Positions 16,973 to 26,981 are shown, counted from the first letter of the stretch. The stretch: DNA of 64,000 nt from Bacteroides oleiciplenus YIT 12058 (GCF_000315485.1 NZ_JH992946.1:1-64000); one strand, 5' to 3'. The notes: generated by a model from the sequence alone, not told the origin. Numbers and translations: made by a program.

Positions 16973-19648
16973 ATGAAACGAATCTTATCAGTATTCTTTT
17001 TTATTTCATTATTTCATCTATCATTATTAGCCGGATCAATAGGGAAGCTTAATGTTCTTCGCTGTGAATATTTAGTTGCCCCGTTAGGAATAGATGTGCC
17101 TTCTCCGCGTTTGAGCTGGCAATTGCCAGTTGATGTTGATGTTCAGGAAGCCTATCAGGTTATTGTAGGAACAGATTCCGTTCGGGTTGCTCAGGGGATG
17201 GGTGATAGCTGGAACTCCGGTAAACAGACTATATCAAATGTTCTGACTGTTTATGCCGGACAAAAACTTCAACCTTATACACGATATTACTGGAAGGTGT
17301 GTGTCTGGGATAGTAATAAGATGTATACAAGTGACGTAACTTACTTTGAAACCGGAGTAATGGATGAACACAACTGGAAGGGTAACTGGATATCAGATAC
17401 CCATAATATACATCTGAAGCCCGCTGCATATTTTAGAAAAGAATGGGATGCAAAACGTACTATTCGGGAAGCCCGTGCATACATTGCTGTTGCCGGATTA
17501 TATGAACTTTATATTAATGGCTCACGGGTTGGAGATCATCGTCTGGACCCTGCATATACTCGCTTTGATAGACGTACTTTATATTTGACACATGATGTAA
17601 CGCAACTATTGAAGCAAGGAAATAATGCCATTGGTGTACTGTTGGGAAATGGCTGGTACAATCACCAGTCTACTGCTGTGTGGAACTTCGATCAGGCGCC
17701 TTGGCGTGGCAGGCCTAAATTCTGTATGGATATCCGTGTGGTATATGACGACGGAAAGGTAGAATTTATTTCTACTGGTCAGGACTGGAAAACCTCTTTG
17801 AGTCCGGTTATTTTCAATAGTATTTATACGGCTGAACACTATGATGCACGGTTGGAACAACCTGATTGGAACACTCCGGGATTTGATGATAAGAAATGGA
17901 AAAATGCAAGTTGCACTTCCGCCCCGTCACCTCTGATTGTATCGCAGCAGATGCATCCTATCCGGGACGTGGAGATGCTCCGTCCGGCAAAGATGATTAA
18001 ACTTTCCGATTCTATTTATTTATTTGACTTGGGCAGGAATATAGCAGGTGTCAGCCAATTGACAATCAAAGGAAAACCTGGTACGGAAGTTCGTTTGAAG
18101 CATTCTGAGAGAATCGGAGAAGATAATAGAGCAGATATGTCTAATATTGATTATCACTATCGCCCTACAGATGATTCAGATCCTTTTCAAACGGATATCT
18201 TTATTCTGAGTGGTACGGGAGAAGAAACATTTCGTGCCCGTTTTAATTATAAAGGTTTTCAGTATGTTGAAGTAACAAGTAGCGAGCCGGTTGAACTGAC
18301 TGATAATAGCTTGAAAGCCTACTTTATGCACAGTGATGTTCCTGTTGCCGGCAGAATCTCATCATCTGATGAATTATTGAATAAAATATGGAAGGCGACG
18401 AATGCTGCATACCTGTCAAACTTGTTTGGCTATCCTACGGACTGCCCCCAGCGGGAGAAGAATGGGTGGACGGGAGATGCCCATATTGCTATCGAGACCG
18501 GACTTTATAATTATGATGGCATCACGGTTTATGAAAAGTGGATGGCCGACCACCAAGATGAACAAGCTCCTAACGGAGTGCTCCCTGCCATTATTCCTAC
18601 TGCCGGATGGGGGTATCATTGGGGGAATGGTGTTGACTGGACAAGTACGGTGGCTATCATTCCCTGGAATATTTACCTGTTCTATGGAGACAAACATTTG
18701 CTTGAATCTATGTATGACAATATCAGAAGATATGTGGATTATCTGAATTATACATACCCTTCGGGCATCACAGACTGGGGATTAGGAGATTGGATTCCTA
18801 TAAAGTCACATTCCTCCAAAGAGCTGACTTCATCCATCTATTATTATGTCGATACGGATATTCTGGCTAAAGCAGCCAGAATATTGAACAAACAACAAGA
18901 TTATGAAAAGTATTCTGCTTTAGCGCAAAAAATAAAGAATAGCATCAATGCCCGCTTTTTGAATGAGGAAACAGGTATTTATTGTGGTGGAAGTCAGACA
19001 GAGTTAAGCGCACCACTCTATTGGGGAATAGTCCCTGAACATCTGAAAGAATTGGTGGTTTATAATTTAGCAGAGAAAGTGAGTAAAGACGGCAGTATGG
19101 ATGTAGGCTTACTGGGTAGTAAAACTATTCTGAATGCTTTGAGTGTGAATGGATATGCAGATTTGGCTTATCAACTTGCTTCTAAAGAGACCTATCCGTC
19201 CTGGGGCTGGTGGATAAAGAATGGAGCAACTACTCTTTATGAGAATTGGCGTATTGATGGGAAAAAAGATATTTCATTAAACCACATCATGTTTGGAGAA
19301 ATCAGTGCTTGGTATTATAAAGCATTGGGAGGACTTTACCCTGATTCTTCAATGCCCGGCTTCAAACATATTATATTAAGACCCAATTTTGTAGCAGGTT
19401 TGGATGCTTTTGAGGCAAGTCATATTTCCCCTTATGGAGAAATAGTTTCATCATGGAAAAAGAACAGGGGTAAGGTGCAATATACGATTACTATTCCTTC
19501 AAACAGCTCTGCTACCTTATATCTAAATGAAGCTTATAAAATAGAATGTAAAGAGATAAATGCCGCTACTTTATCTGCCATGCGCAAGAAGGGAGGTGGC
19601 ATTGAACTGCTAACCGGTATTTATCATTTTGAAATTAAAACTAAATAA
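16973..19648 (+). CDS. GH78 alpha-L-rhamnosidase
   Basis: 891 residues; the start is taken at MKRILSVFFF, which gives a signal peptide ending near LLAG. The frame extends 14 codons upstream from a TTG, but that part overlaps the promoter box. N-terminal beta-domains carry the usual GH78 opening (LRCEYLVAPLGIDVPSPRLSW). The (alpha/alpha)6 catalytic domain shows DCPQREKNGWTGD with Asp 490, Glu 495 and Asp 502, the same 5- and 12-residue spacing as Bacillus RhaB (567/572/579), plus Glu 757 in TTLYENW, equivalent to RhaB Glu 841. It removes terminal alpha-L-rhamnose, probably in the periplasm. It is a single-gene unit with its own promoter and terminator, and a second GH78 domain lies in the fusion protein of this locus. 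Confidence 0.93.
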   Translation: MKRILSVFFFISLFHLSLLAGSIGKLNVLRCEYLVAPLGIDVPSPRLSWQLPVDVDVQEAYQVIVGTDSVRVAQGMGDSWNSGKQTISNVLTVYAGQKLQPYTRYYWKVCVWDSNKMYTSDVTYFETGVMDEHNWKGNWISDTHNIHLKPAAYFRKEWDAKRTIREARAYIAVAGLYELYINGSRVGDHRLDPAYTRFDRRTLYLTHDVTQLLKQGNNAIGVLLGNGWYNHQSTAVWNFDQAPWRGRPKFCMDIRVVYDDGKVEFISTGQDWKTSLSPVIFNSIYTAEHYDARLEQPDWNTPGFDDKKWKNASCTSAPSPLIVSQQMHPIRDVEMLRPAKMIKLSDSIYLFDLGRNIAGVSQLTIKGKPGTEVRLKHSERIGEDNRADMSNIDYHYRPTDDSDPFQTDIFILSGTGEETFRARFNYKGFQYVEVTSSEPVELTDNSLKAYFMHSDVPVAGRISSSDELLNKIWKATNAAYLSNLFGYPTDCPQREKNGWTGDAHIAIETGLYNYDGITVYEKWMADHQDEQAPNGVLPAIIPTAGWGYHWGNGVDWTSTVAIIPWNIYLFYGDKHLLESMYDNIRRYVDYLNYTYPSGITDWGLGDWIPIKSHSSKELTSSIYYYVDTDILAKAARILNKQQDYEKYSALAQKIKNSINARFLNEETGIYCGGSQTELSAPLYWGIVPEHLKELVVYNLAEKVSKDGSMDVGLLGSKTILNALSVNGYADLAYQLASKETYPSWGWWIKNGATTLYENWRIDGKKDISLNHIMFGEISAWYYKALGGLYPDSSMPGFKHIILRPNFVAGLDAFEASHISPYGEIVSSWKKNRGKVQYTITIPSNSSATLYLNEAYKIECKEINAATLSAMRKKGGGIELLTGIYHFEIKTK

Positions 19649-19654
19649 TTGAGG

Positions 19655-19682
19655 GCACAGCTTTGGAGCTGTGCTTTTTTTT
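19655..19682 (+). terminator. Strong terminator after GH78
   Basis: Stem GCACAGCT/AGCTGTGC with loop TTGG, followed by eight T residues; starts seven bases past the stop codon. Confidence 0.85.
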
Positions 19683-19769
19683 ATCTTCTCCTCACTTACT
19701 CCCTACCTTCTCCCTATCTTCTCCTTACTTACTCCTTACCTTCTCCTTGTCTTATATAAGGAGAAGGTA
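19683..19769. repeat. Six-unit 11-bp tandem repeat with inverted copy
   Basis: Six units of exactly 11 bp at 19683, 19694, 19705, 19716, 19727 and 19738, for example ATCTTCTCCTC, ACTTACTCCCT and ACCTTCTCCTT. The last unit region TACCTTCTCCTT (19737-19748) is repeated in inverse as AAGGAGAAGGTA (19758-19769), giving a perfect 12-bp stem with a 9-base loop. All pyrimidine-rich on the plus strand; not coding. Confidence 0.8.
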
Positions 19770-19841
19770 GGTAGTAGATACAATTTTGATGCAGTTTAAA
19801 CACGTCTGAAGTACCGATTTATTCCGCAATACATGCCCAGC

Positions 19842-19935
19842 TTCGCCCAAAATGTATGTTTTTTCAATATGTCCGTTTTTGTCATATTAATGGCAATGTT
19901 GGATGCGTTTATGTACCATTAACCGTCTAACTTTG
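19842..19935 (+). promoter_or_regulatory. susC-2 promoter with two-part upstream element
   Basis: -7 box TAACTTTG at 19928-19935, TGGC at 19891-19894 (37 before), TTCGCCCAAAATGTAT at 19842-19857 (86 before). Distances are identical to those at susC-1, while the sequence between the elements is mostly different, which argues for selection on the elements. Confidence 0.65.
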
Positions 19936-19942
19936 CTGGTAT

Positions 19943-20212
19943 AAACAACATCATTAGTATGTTTTCAATATGCATTGATTACGCATTAAGGTAAAAAAGA
20001 TTTTTAGTAAAGTGAGGAGGTGAAGATTGCATGTACATGATTCACCCCTCCTTTCAAAGAGTAGAAAAACATTTGTTTAACCTTTAATATTTTTATAAGT
20101 ATGGAAAAACACTCTCCTTGATTTTCTTAGAGTAAGAAGAATTCATTCTTTATTATACTCTGCTTTGGTAAGTTTCTTAATGAACTATTTCTAATATTAA
20201 TAATACACAATT
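19943..20212 (+). promoter_or_regulatory. Long structured leader of susC-2
   Basis: AAACAACAT (19943-19951) and ATGTTTTCAATA (19959-19970) repeat the start of the susC-1 leader, 15 bases from the -7 box in both. ATGGAAAAACACTCT recurs at 20101-20115, here opening a frame that stops after six codons. A hairpin (AGAGTA/TACTCT, 20129-20161) lies before the susC start. Leader length is about 270 bases, close to the roughly 260 at susC-1. Confidence 0.5.
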
Positions 20213-23200
20213 ATGCGAAACAAACTCAATGTCCAAAAGAAAATGATTCTTAGGCATTACTGGCTGAAAGATATCATGCCACTTTCTAAGAAGTCCATTT
20301 TAATGGCGACACTTTTGTCGCTTGGCTTAGTTACAACTGCTGACGTTTATGCTGCTAAAGACAATCAGACACACATCGGTGAAGTTGTGGCAAGTACTCA
20401 AGGTGTTATGCAAACTGCTAAAAAACTAACAGGAAAAGTAGTGGATGCAAAAGGTGAGTCTATCATTGGTGCAACAATTAAAGTGAAAGGAACCACGCAG
20501 GGCGCTATCTCTGATATTGACGGTAACTTTAATTTGCCTGTTGATGTTTCTAATCCCACAATAGAAATCTCATTTGTTGGTTATCAAACCAAAACAATGA
20601 AGGCTACGGCTGGAGCACCTCTGGTTATTACTTTAGAGGAAGACACCCAATTACTTGATGAGGTGGTGGTGGTTGGTTACGGTACCCAGAAGCGTATGAC
20701 AATGAGCTCGGCTGTTGCCACCGTACAGGGGGATAAGATTAAGGCTCCTGTTGCTAATGTGTCCAATCAGTTGGGAGGGCAGATACCGGGTATTATTACC
20801 CGTCAGACTTCCGGTGAGCCGGGAAAAGATGCAGCGACTGTGTTGTTGCGTGGTAATAAACCGCTGGTTCTGGTCGATGGTATCGAACGCCCGTGGGAAA
20901 AAGTAAACCAGGCTGATATTGAATCTATTTCTGTTCTGAAGGATGCTGCTGCGGTTGCTCCTTACGGTTTGAAAGGGGCCAATGGCGTAATTCTGATTAA
21001 TACGAAACGAGGAAAAGAAGGTAAAGTAACCTTGACTTATGATGGTTCGGTTGGTTTTCAGACTCCGATGAATACTCCTGATTTCCTGAATGCTTATGAT
21101 GCATTGACCTTATACAATGAAGCGTTGAGAATGGATGGACGTGACAAAGAAGTATATGGTGATGATCTGTTGCAGAAGTATAAGGATGGTACTGACGACC
21201 GTTACAAAAATACAGACTGGATGGATGAGTACATGAAGACTACCACTACTACTCGTCACAATGTCTCTCTGAGTGGTGGTAATAAGTTTATCAATGCGTT
21301 CGCCTCTTTCGGATATATGTATCAGGGCAGTATGATGGGTAAAGATACCGGATATGACAGATTTAATCTCCGTTCTAATGTCGATTTCCATCCGATAGAC
21401 ATTACTAAAGTGAGTGTTGATATCAATTTGGCTTACGATACTAAAAAGAGCCATTATTATGATGGTAAAAAGATGATGGAAGACCTGTATCGTTTGTGTG
21501 CTCCGACAGTTCCCAATATGGTTGGCGGAAAACCAGCCATGCAGGGTGGTGGTTCCAGTATGTATATGGGAGTACATGATGGAGCTGATAAGACATACAA
21601 TAATAACTTCCAGAATATAACAGTTTCTTTAGATCAGCAACTGCCATTTCTGAAAGGTTTGTCTGCAAAAGCTTTATTCAGTTACGACCGTCAGATTTAT
21701 GATGCAAAAGAATGGCAATATCCTTTCACAGCTTATGCCTATAATGATGCTGGTGAAATTGAAGAACAACAAGGTGGTGAAGCGAAACCGTCTCTTAACA
21801 TCACAAATAAGCAATGGACTTATTATACTATTCAGGCTCATTTGAATTATGAAAGAAGATTTGGTAAGCATGAGGTTGGTGTATTAGGTGTATTTGAAAG
21901 GAGATGGGGTAATACGGTAGAAACCAAAGCCGGTAGAAAGAACTATGATTTTATGATTCCGGAATTGAATATGGGTAGTCCGGTTGCGGAATTTATCAGC
22001 AACTCCGGTACCACCACCCGCTTTGGTCAACAGGGATATGTTATGCGTCTGAACTATAACTATGCCCAGAAGTATATGCTTGAATTGGCAGGACGTTATG
22101 ACCAGACTTACCAATATGCTCCTGACCGTAGAAGTGCATTCTTTCCTTCCGTATCTTTGGGTTGGAGACTTTCTGAGGAATCATTTATAAAAGATAATTT
22201 CTCATTTATCAATAACTTAAAGTTGAGAGCTTCTTATGGTAAATCTGGTAATCCTGTCGGTGATGCATTTTCTTATCTTTCACAATATAAAATTGAAAAT
22301 GGTGCAGTGTTCGGCAAAAACCCTACCCAATTGCAGAGTTTGGTGGAGGGGGCTGAACCTAATATTTTCCTGACTTGGGAAACAGTCTGGAAAGCTAATA
22401 TAGGTTTAGACATAAATTTTTGGAATGATTTGTTGATTGCTGAGTTTGATGTATACCGGGATAAGCGCACGGATAAAATTTTGAGTCCGAATGCGATCGT
22501 ATCTTCTGAATATGGCATTGGCCTGGCTAAAGAAAATGCTGGTGAAGATGAAAGGTATGGTTTTGATGCAGCATTGAGTAGCCATTATACTTTCAATTGT
22601 GGATTAAAGATGTCTAATTCGGTTTCTTTCGGGTTTACTCGTGATAAGCAGATTGAGATTCGTGAAGCTCCCGGAACCAAGAATAATCCAAGAAAGCGTA
22701 AGACCGGGCAACCGAGTGGACGCACATGGGGATATAAAGCTGCCGGATTATTTAAGGATCAGGCAGATATTGATAACTGGGCTTATCAGAAGGGCGTATT
22801 GCCTGGTGATATCAAGTATGTGGATATCAATGGTGATGGCAAGATTGATAGTGAAGACCAGGTTATTATTGGTTTCAACGAAACTCCTGAAGTGATGTGG
22901 GGGTATAACCTTCGTTTGGAATATAAGAACTTCGATTTCAGTATGTTCATTCAGGGAGCTGGTGGTTCTGACTATTATTTGGGTAGCAATGGAGACCGTA
23001 ATGTTCGTTATCCATTCAAGGATGCCATTCATCCGCGCCGTGAACACTTGGATTCATGGACAGAAGCTAATCCGAATCCAAATGCAAAATATCCGCGTTT
23101 GTCTGCCTCTATCCGTAACCAGAACTATGAAACATCCTCTTACTGGATGGTAAATACTGCTTATGTGAAACTAAAATCATTGCAGATTGGCTATACTTTT

Positions 23201-23374
23201 AAACCGCAATTACTGAAGAAAGCCAAGATGCAGAGTTTACGTTTATATGCTGATTTCTATAATTTGTGGACCATTTATAGCAAAATGCCTGACGACTTTG
23301 ACGTTGAAAACCAAGCTTTCAACTCATATCCACAACAGATTATCAGCTCTTTTGGTGTAAGTGTAACCTTTTAA
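20213..23374 (+). CDS. SusC/RagA-type TonB-dependent outer-membrane transporter 2
   Basis: 1053 residues. A long N-terminus precedes the signal segment (SILMATLLSLGLVTTADVYA). Then come a carboxypeptidase-regulatory-like domain (LTGKVVDAKGESIIGATIKVKG), the LDEVVVVGYGTQKR segment, the plug (KPLVLVDGIERP, IESISVLKDAAAVAPYGLKGANGVI) and a barrel ending in FGVSVTF. Import of oligosaccharides with its SusD partner 12 bases downstream. It heads a plus-strand gene series running to 39871. It differs clearly from SusC-1 and SusC-3, so the locus may take up two kinds of oligosaccharide. Confidence 0.95.
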   Translation: MRNKLNVQKKMILRHYWLKDIMPLSKKSILMATLLSLGLVTTADVYAAKDNQTHIGEVVASTQGVMQTAKKLTGKVVDAKGESIIGATIKVKGTTQGAISDIDGNFNLPVDVSNPTIEISFVGYQTKTMKATAGAPLVITLEEDTQLLDEVVVVGYGTQKRMTMSSAVATVQGDKIKAPVANVSNQLGGQIPGIITRQTSGEPGKDAATVLLRGNKPLVLVDGIERPWEKVNQADIESISVLKDAAAVAPYGLKGANGVILINTKRGKEGKVTLTYDGSVGFQTPMNTPDFLNAYDALTLYNEALRMDGRDKEVYGDDLLQKYKDGTDDRYKNTDWMDEYMKTTTTTRHNVSLSGGNKFINAFASFGYMYQGSMMGKDTGYDRFNLRSNVDFHPIDITKVSVDINLAYDTKKSHYYDGKKMMEDLYRLCAPTVPNMVGGKPAMQGGGSSMYMGVHDGADKTYNNNFQNITVSLDQQLPFLKGLSAKALFSYDRQIYDAKEWQYPFTAYAYNDAGEIEEQQGGEAKPSLNITNKQWTYYTIQAHLNYERRFGKHEVGVLGVFERRWGNTVETKAGRKNYDFMIPELNMGSPVAEFISNSGTTTRFGQQGYVMRLNYNYAQKYMLELAGRYDQTYQYAPDRRSAFFPSVSLGWRLSEESFIKDNFSFINNLKLRASYGKSGNPVGDAFSYLSQYKIENGAVFGKNPTQLQSLVEGAEPNIFLTWETVWKANIGLDINFWNDLLIAEFDVYRDKRTDKILSPNAIVSSEYGIGLAKENAGEDERYGFDAALSSHYTFNCGLKMSNSVSFGFTRDKQIEIREAPGTKNNPRKRKTGQPSGRTWGYKAAGLFKDQADIDNWAYQKGVLPGDIKYVDINGDGKIDSEDQVIIGFNETPEVMWGYNLRLEYKNFDFSMFIQGAGGSDYYLGSNGDRNVRYPFKDAIHPRREHLDSWTEANPNPNAKYPRLSASIRNQNYETSSYWMVNTAYVKLKSLQIGYTFKPQLLKKAKMQSLRLYADFYNLWTIYSKMPDDFDVENQAFNSYPQQIISSFGVSVTF

Positions 23375-23386
23375 TGCATTATAATT

Positions 23387-25075
23387 ATGAAAAAAATAAT
23401 ATATGGTATCCTTTGTTCCATACTTTTGTTGAATGCTTCGTGCACGGATTTTATGGACAATATAAAACCAACGAATTCTGTTACCGATGAAGGTATCTGG
23501 TTGACAGAGTCAAGTGCTATGCTGTTTATGAGTAAAGTTTACAGAGACTTGGATGGACCTTATTATAGCGTAAATGGCTTGAACGACCATGCTGTTGATA
23601 TCCTGTTTACGGATGATTGTATCCAGATTGGTGAGAAGGCGTCTAATCAATGGAATTTGTTTGACTTCAATGCTTCTTCTGCTCCGATTGACAGATGGGG
23701 TAATCGTTATTCTTCTATTCGTAGAGCTAACATTGCTTTGAAGAACTTGCCGGACTCTCCGCTACCTGCTAATGTGAAAGAACGTTTGATGGGAGATTCA
23801 TACTTTCTGCGTGCGATGTTCTATCTGGAATTATTCCGTTATTATGGAGCGGCTATACTGATTGACAAACCGCTTGATCGCAATACGGATGATATTTTCC
23901 TGGCTCGTGCTACACCGGAGGCTACATTGCAGTTCATTATTTCTGATTTCCAGAATGCTGCCGATCGTTTGCCGGTGACGGTGCCTGATGACGAATTAGG
24001 GCGTGCGACTAAAGGGGCTGCGTTGGGCATGATGGCGGCCACTTATTTATATGCAGCCGGAATCATAGATTCCAAATATTATGCAGATGCGGCTAAAACT
24101 GCCCGTGTTTTAGTTAGTGGTGATCTGAAAGGTACTTATTCTTTGTACCAGAATGGCTTTGCTGAGATGTTTTATGAGGATAATGAACACAATAGTGAAG
24201 TTATTTTTGATATCCAGTTTGCATATCCCTATAGGTGGTCGAGTGCACAGACTGTTTTGGCTCCGCCTGAGCCCGGCACACCGGCTGAATATGGATGGAG
24301 CAAGGACCACCCGACTGCAAGTCTGGCTGATGAATTTGAAATGGCTACCGGTGAACCTTTTGATTGGAATAATCCGGAACATGCCGCAGCTCCTTATGAG
24401 AATCGTGACAAGCGCTTCTATGCAACTCTCCATTACAATGGAAAACCTTGGAAAAACAAGATATTGTATACAGCCCAGAATACTCCGGGCAATCTGAATC
24501 TGAAGGAGAACCCCAACGGAATGTATAGTGCTGGTAAACCTTCATGCACAAAAACCGGGTATTACATTGGGAAATACATGAATCAGGATGTGCTCTGCGG
24601 CTATGATAATCGTGGGCGTGGTGTAGGCGGCGGACATAACTTTATCGTTTTGCGTTATGCAGAAATATTGCTGACTTTGGCCGAGGCAGAGAACGAAGTG
24701 AATGGACCGACTGCTGAAGTATACGGTGCAATAAATGAAATACGTGCCCGTGCCGGACAACCTGCACTTCCTGCAGGCTTGGACAAAAGTGAAATGAGAA
24801 AACGTATTCGTCATGAACGTCGTATAGAACTGGCTCTTGAGGGTAAAAGATGGTTTGATATTCAGCGGTGGAAGATTGGTGAGGAAGTGTTGAATAAGGA
24901 TGCGCAAGGTTGCCTTGTGACTTACATAAAACGCCCTGATGGAGAAATCGTTCCTACTTATGAAACGGTATTTGTATGCAAGAAGACATTCATGGCACCT
25001 CGTGACTATTTGCTGCCGATTCCACAGTCTGCACGTGACAAAAATCCTAATTTGGATCAGAATCCTTTGTGGTAA
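23387..25075 (+). CDS. SusD/RagB-type surface glycan-binding lipoprotein 2
   Basis: 562 residues. Lipobox LLNASC with Cys 19. SusD hallmarks include the early TPR-like helices (NRYSSIRRANIALKNLP, RAMFYLELFRYYGAAIL) and the C-terminal RYAEILLTLAEAENEV, RHERRIELALEGKRWFDIQRWK and LLPIPQSARDKNPNL. It lies 12 bases after susC-2 and is followed by a small lipoprotein gene. Confidence 0.95.
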   Translation: MKKIIYGILCSILLLNASCTDFMDNIKPTNSVTDEGIWLTESSAMLFMSKVYRDLDGPYYSVNGLNDHAVDILFTDDCIQIGEKASNQWNLFDFNASSAPIDRWGNRYSSIRRANIALKNLPDSPLPANVKERLMGDSYFLRAMFYLELFRYYGAAILIDKPLDRNTDDIFLARATPEATLQFIISDFQNAADRLPVTVPDDELGRATKGAALGMMAATYLYAAGIIDSKYYADAAKTARVLVSGDLKGTYSLYQNGFAEMFYEDNEHNSEVIFDIQFAYPYRWSSAQTVLAPPEPGTPAEYGWSKDHPTASLADEFEMATGEPFDWNNPEHAAAPYENRDKRFYATLHYNGKPWKNKILYTAQNTPGNLNLKENPNGMYSAGKPSCTKTGYYIGKYMNQDVLCGYDNRGRGVGGGHNFIVLRYAEILLTLAEAENEVNGPTAEVYGAINEIRARAGQPALPAGLDKSEMRKRIRHERRIELALEGKRWFDIQRWKIGEEVLNKDAQGCLVTYIKRPDGEIVPTYETVFVCKKTFMAPRDYLLPIPQSARDKNPNLDQNPLW

Positions 25076-25108
25076 ATGATGATTGTATAATTTAAAAGTA
25101 GCTATAAG

Positions 25109-25486
25109 ATGAAAAAGATACTATTTTTTATGTTCGTTGCTTTGGCGCTGACTTTTGTGTCATGTGGAGATGATGACTATGCAGTAGACGAAGCTTATGA
25201 AAAAGCAGAGATTACAAATGTGACAGTATATAATAGGGCAGAGGGAGTTATGAGTGATAAGACTCAGATTGACTCTGAAGCTGGGACTGTCATGGTTACT
25301 CTGAAAAAAGACGCTGATATTACTGATCTGAAGATGATAGCAACCATTTCTGCGGGAGCAACCCTGACTCCGGGTATGGCTGTTGGTTTCCAAGATTATT
25401 CTACTCCCCGTACATATACGGTGACTTCACCGGGTAAAACGGTGGTGAAGCAATGGACAGTGACTGTAATACCTGCAGCTAACTAA
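25109..25486 (+). CDS. Small surface lipoprotein, DUF5018-like
   Basis: 125 residues. Lipobox TFVSC with Cys 19, followed by GDDDYAVDEAYEKAE; this acidic stretch after the Cys is the typical Bacteroides surface-export signal. The remainder is one beta-sandwich with the DUF5018-like pattern (ITNVTVYNR, DITDLKMIATISAGATLTP, TPRTYTVTSPGKTVVKQWTVTV). Proteins at this position after susD are often extra glycan-binding proteins (SusE/F-like); that role is inferred. A strong hairpin follows. Confidence 0.75.
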   Translation: MKKILFFMFVALALTFVSCGDDDYAVDEAYEKAEITNVTVYNRAEGVMSDKTQIDSEAGTVMVTLKKDADITDLKMIATISAGATLTPGMAVGFQDYSTPRTYTVTSPGKTVVKQWTVTVIPAAN

Positions 25487-25502
25487 TTAATTAATAACTA
25501 TG

Positions 25503-25539
25503 ATGAGGCTGTGTCAATATTATTTTGCCGCAGCCTCAT
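25503..25539 (+). terminator. Hairpin after the surface lipoprotein gene
   Basis: Perfect 9-bp stem ATGAGGCTG / CAGCCTCAT with a 19-base loop, followed by TCATTT. It may uncouple the binding and transport genes from the enzyme genes downstream. Confidence 0.5.
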
Positions 25540-25559
25540 TCATTTAAAGAATTTGAATA

Positions 25560-26981
25560 ATGAATAATACTATAGCATGGGGACTGTTTTGCTTCTGTTT
25601 ACTGTTTATGGCTTGTACCAATAAAGAACAGAATAGTTCGGAACCTATAACAGACAAGTATGCAATTCACACAGATGGGAAGACCTTAACTACTGCTGGT
25701 CTTCAAAAAGCAATTGATGACTGTGCCAGACAAGGAGGAGGCGTTGTATCTTTACCTGCCGGAAAGTATCTGACCGGAACACTGGTGTTGAAGAGGAATG
25801 TTACTTTAAATCTGGAGAAAGGTGCCACGATTCTGGGTAGTAAGAATATTGCTGATTATCCTGATAAAGGAAGACGCAAAGCTCTGGTTTTTGCAGAAAG
25901 AGCAGACAATATTTCAATTACAGGCGAGGGAGAAATAGATGGTAATGGATCGGCTTTTAATAAAGGAAATGATGCTCCGAACCGTCCCACTCTGGTACTT
26001 CTGCTCGATTGTAATAAGGTTCATGTAAATGGAGTGAAATTATTAAACTCTGGGTTTTGGACATTCCGTTTTGTGCGTTGTGATGGGGTTGATATCAGTA
26101 AAGTGTATGTGGAAGGACATGCAAACTGGAATAATGATGGCTTTGATATTGAGAGCCGGAATGTTACTATCACAGATTGTGTGGTTGATACAGATGATGA
26201 TGCCATTTGTTTCAAGAGTGAAGACCCGGATTATGTTGTCGAGAATGTTACAGTGAAGAATTGTGACCTGTCTTCTAACTGTAATTTTATTAAATTTGGT
26301 ACTGCCAGTGCCGGAGGATTTCGCAATATCCGGGTTTCTGACTGCACCCTTCATAAATGTAGCAAATCTTTGCTTCGCTTTTGGGAAAAACGCGTCCCGG
26401 GAGTTTCAGACCCGATTACTGGTATAGCGGGTATGGCCCTTGAAGTGGTTGACGGCGGTTTTATGGAAGATGTTGTCATTTCCGATCTGACGATGGAAGA
26501 TGTGCAGACACCCCTATTTATTCGCTTGGGTAGACGTAAAACTTCAGAGAAATCTTATCTGAAGGATGTATTGATAAAGAATATCACAGCGAGTTCTGCC
26601 AGTTATGTTGCAAGTTCCATTACAGGTGTTCCCGGACTTCGTGTTGACAATGTGGAGATTCGTGATATAGACTTTAAGTTGAAAGGTGGAGGAAAAGTTT
26701 CGGATACGATGGTAGAAGTACCGGAGGTCGAAGATGCCTATCCTGAGAATCGGATGTTCGGCATGATGTTGCCTGCTTATGGGGTTTATATACGACATGC
26801 TGACAATATTCGTTTTATAAATATGAAGCTTTCAACCGTTGGTGATAAGGAAGAACGGCATGCGATTGTTGCTGAAGATGTAAACGGACTTGAAATTACC
26901 GATTCTGCATTGCAATCTCCGGGTAGTGAACTCTCTGTGATTCGCTTGAAAGATTGTAAGAATGTGAAGGTGCCCGAATAA
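25560..26981 (+). CDS. GH28-like parallel beta-helix lipoprotein 1
   Basis: 473 residues. Lipobox LFMAC with Cys 19; no acidic residues follow directly, so it may face the periplasm. The chain has the GH28 opening (GLQKAIDDCARQGGGVVSLPAGKY) and a right-handed beta-helix. Two GH28 acid sites are visible: NNDGFDI (Asp 193) and TDDDAICFKS (Asp 213/214). The third canonical site GHG is replaced by SSNCNFIKFG (239-248), and the RIK site reads FIRLGRRK. Canonical GH28 enzymes hydrolyse galacturonate or rhamnogalacturonan links; with these changes the specificity is uncertain. A related protein lies at 33637-35100. Confidence 0.75.
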   Translation: MNNTIAWGLFCFCLLFMACTNKEQNSSEPITDKYAIHTDGKTLTTAGLQKAIDDCARQGGGVVSLPAGKYLTGTLVLKRNVTLNLEKGATILGSKNIADYPDKGRRKALVFAERADNISITGEGEIDGNGSAFNKGNDAPNRPTLVLLLDCNKVHVNGVKLLNSGFWTFRFVRCDGVDISKVYVEGHANWNNDGFDIESRNVTITDCVVDTDDDAICFKSEDPDYVVENVTVKNCDLSSNCNFIKFGTASAGGFRNIRVSDCTLHKCSKSLLRFWEKRVPGVSDPITGIAGMALEVVDGGFMEDVVISDLTMEDVQTPLFIRLGRRKTSEKSYLKDVLIKNITASSASYVASSITGVPGLRVDNVEIRDIDFKLKGGGKVSDTMVEVPEVEDAYPENRMFGMMLPAYGVYIRHADNIRFINMKLSTVGDKEERHAIVAEDVNGLEITDSALQSPGSELSVIRLKDCKNVKVPE

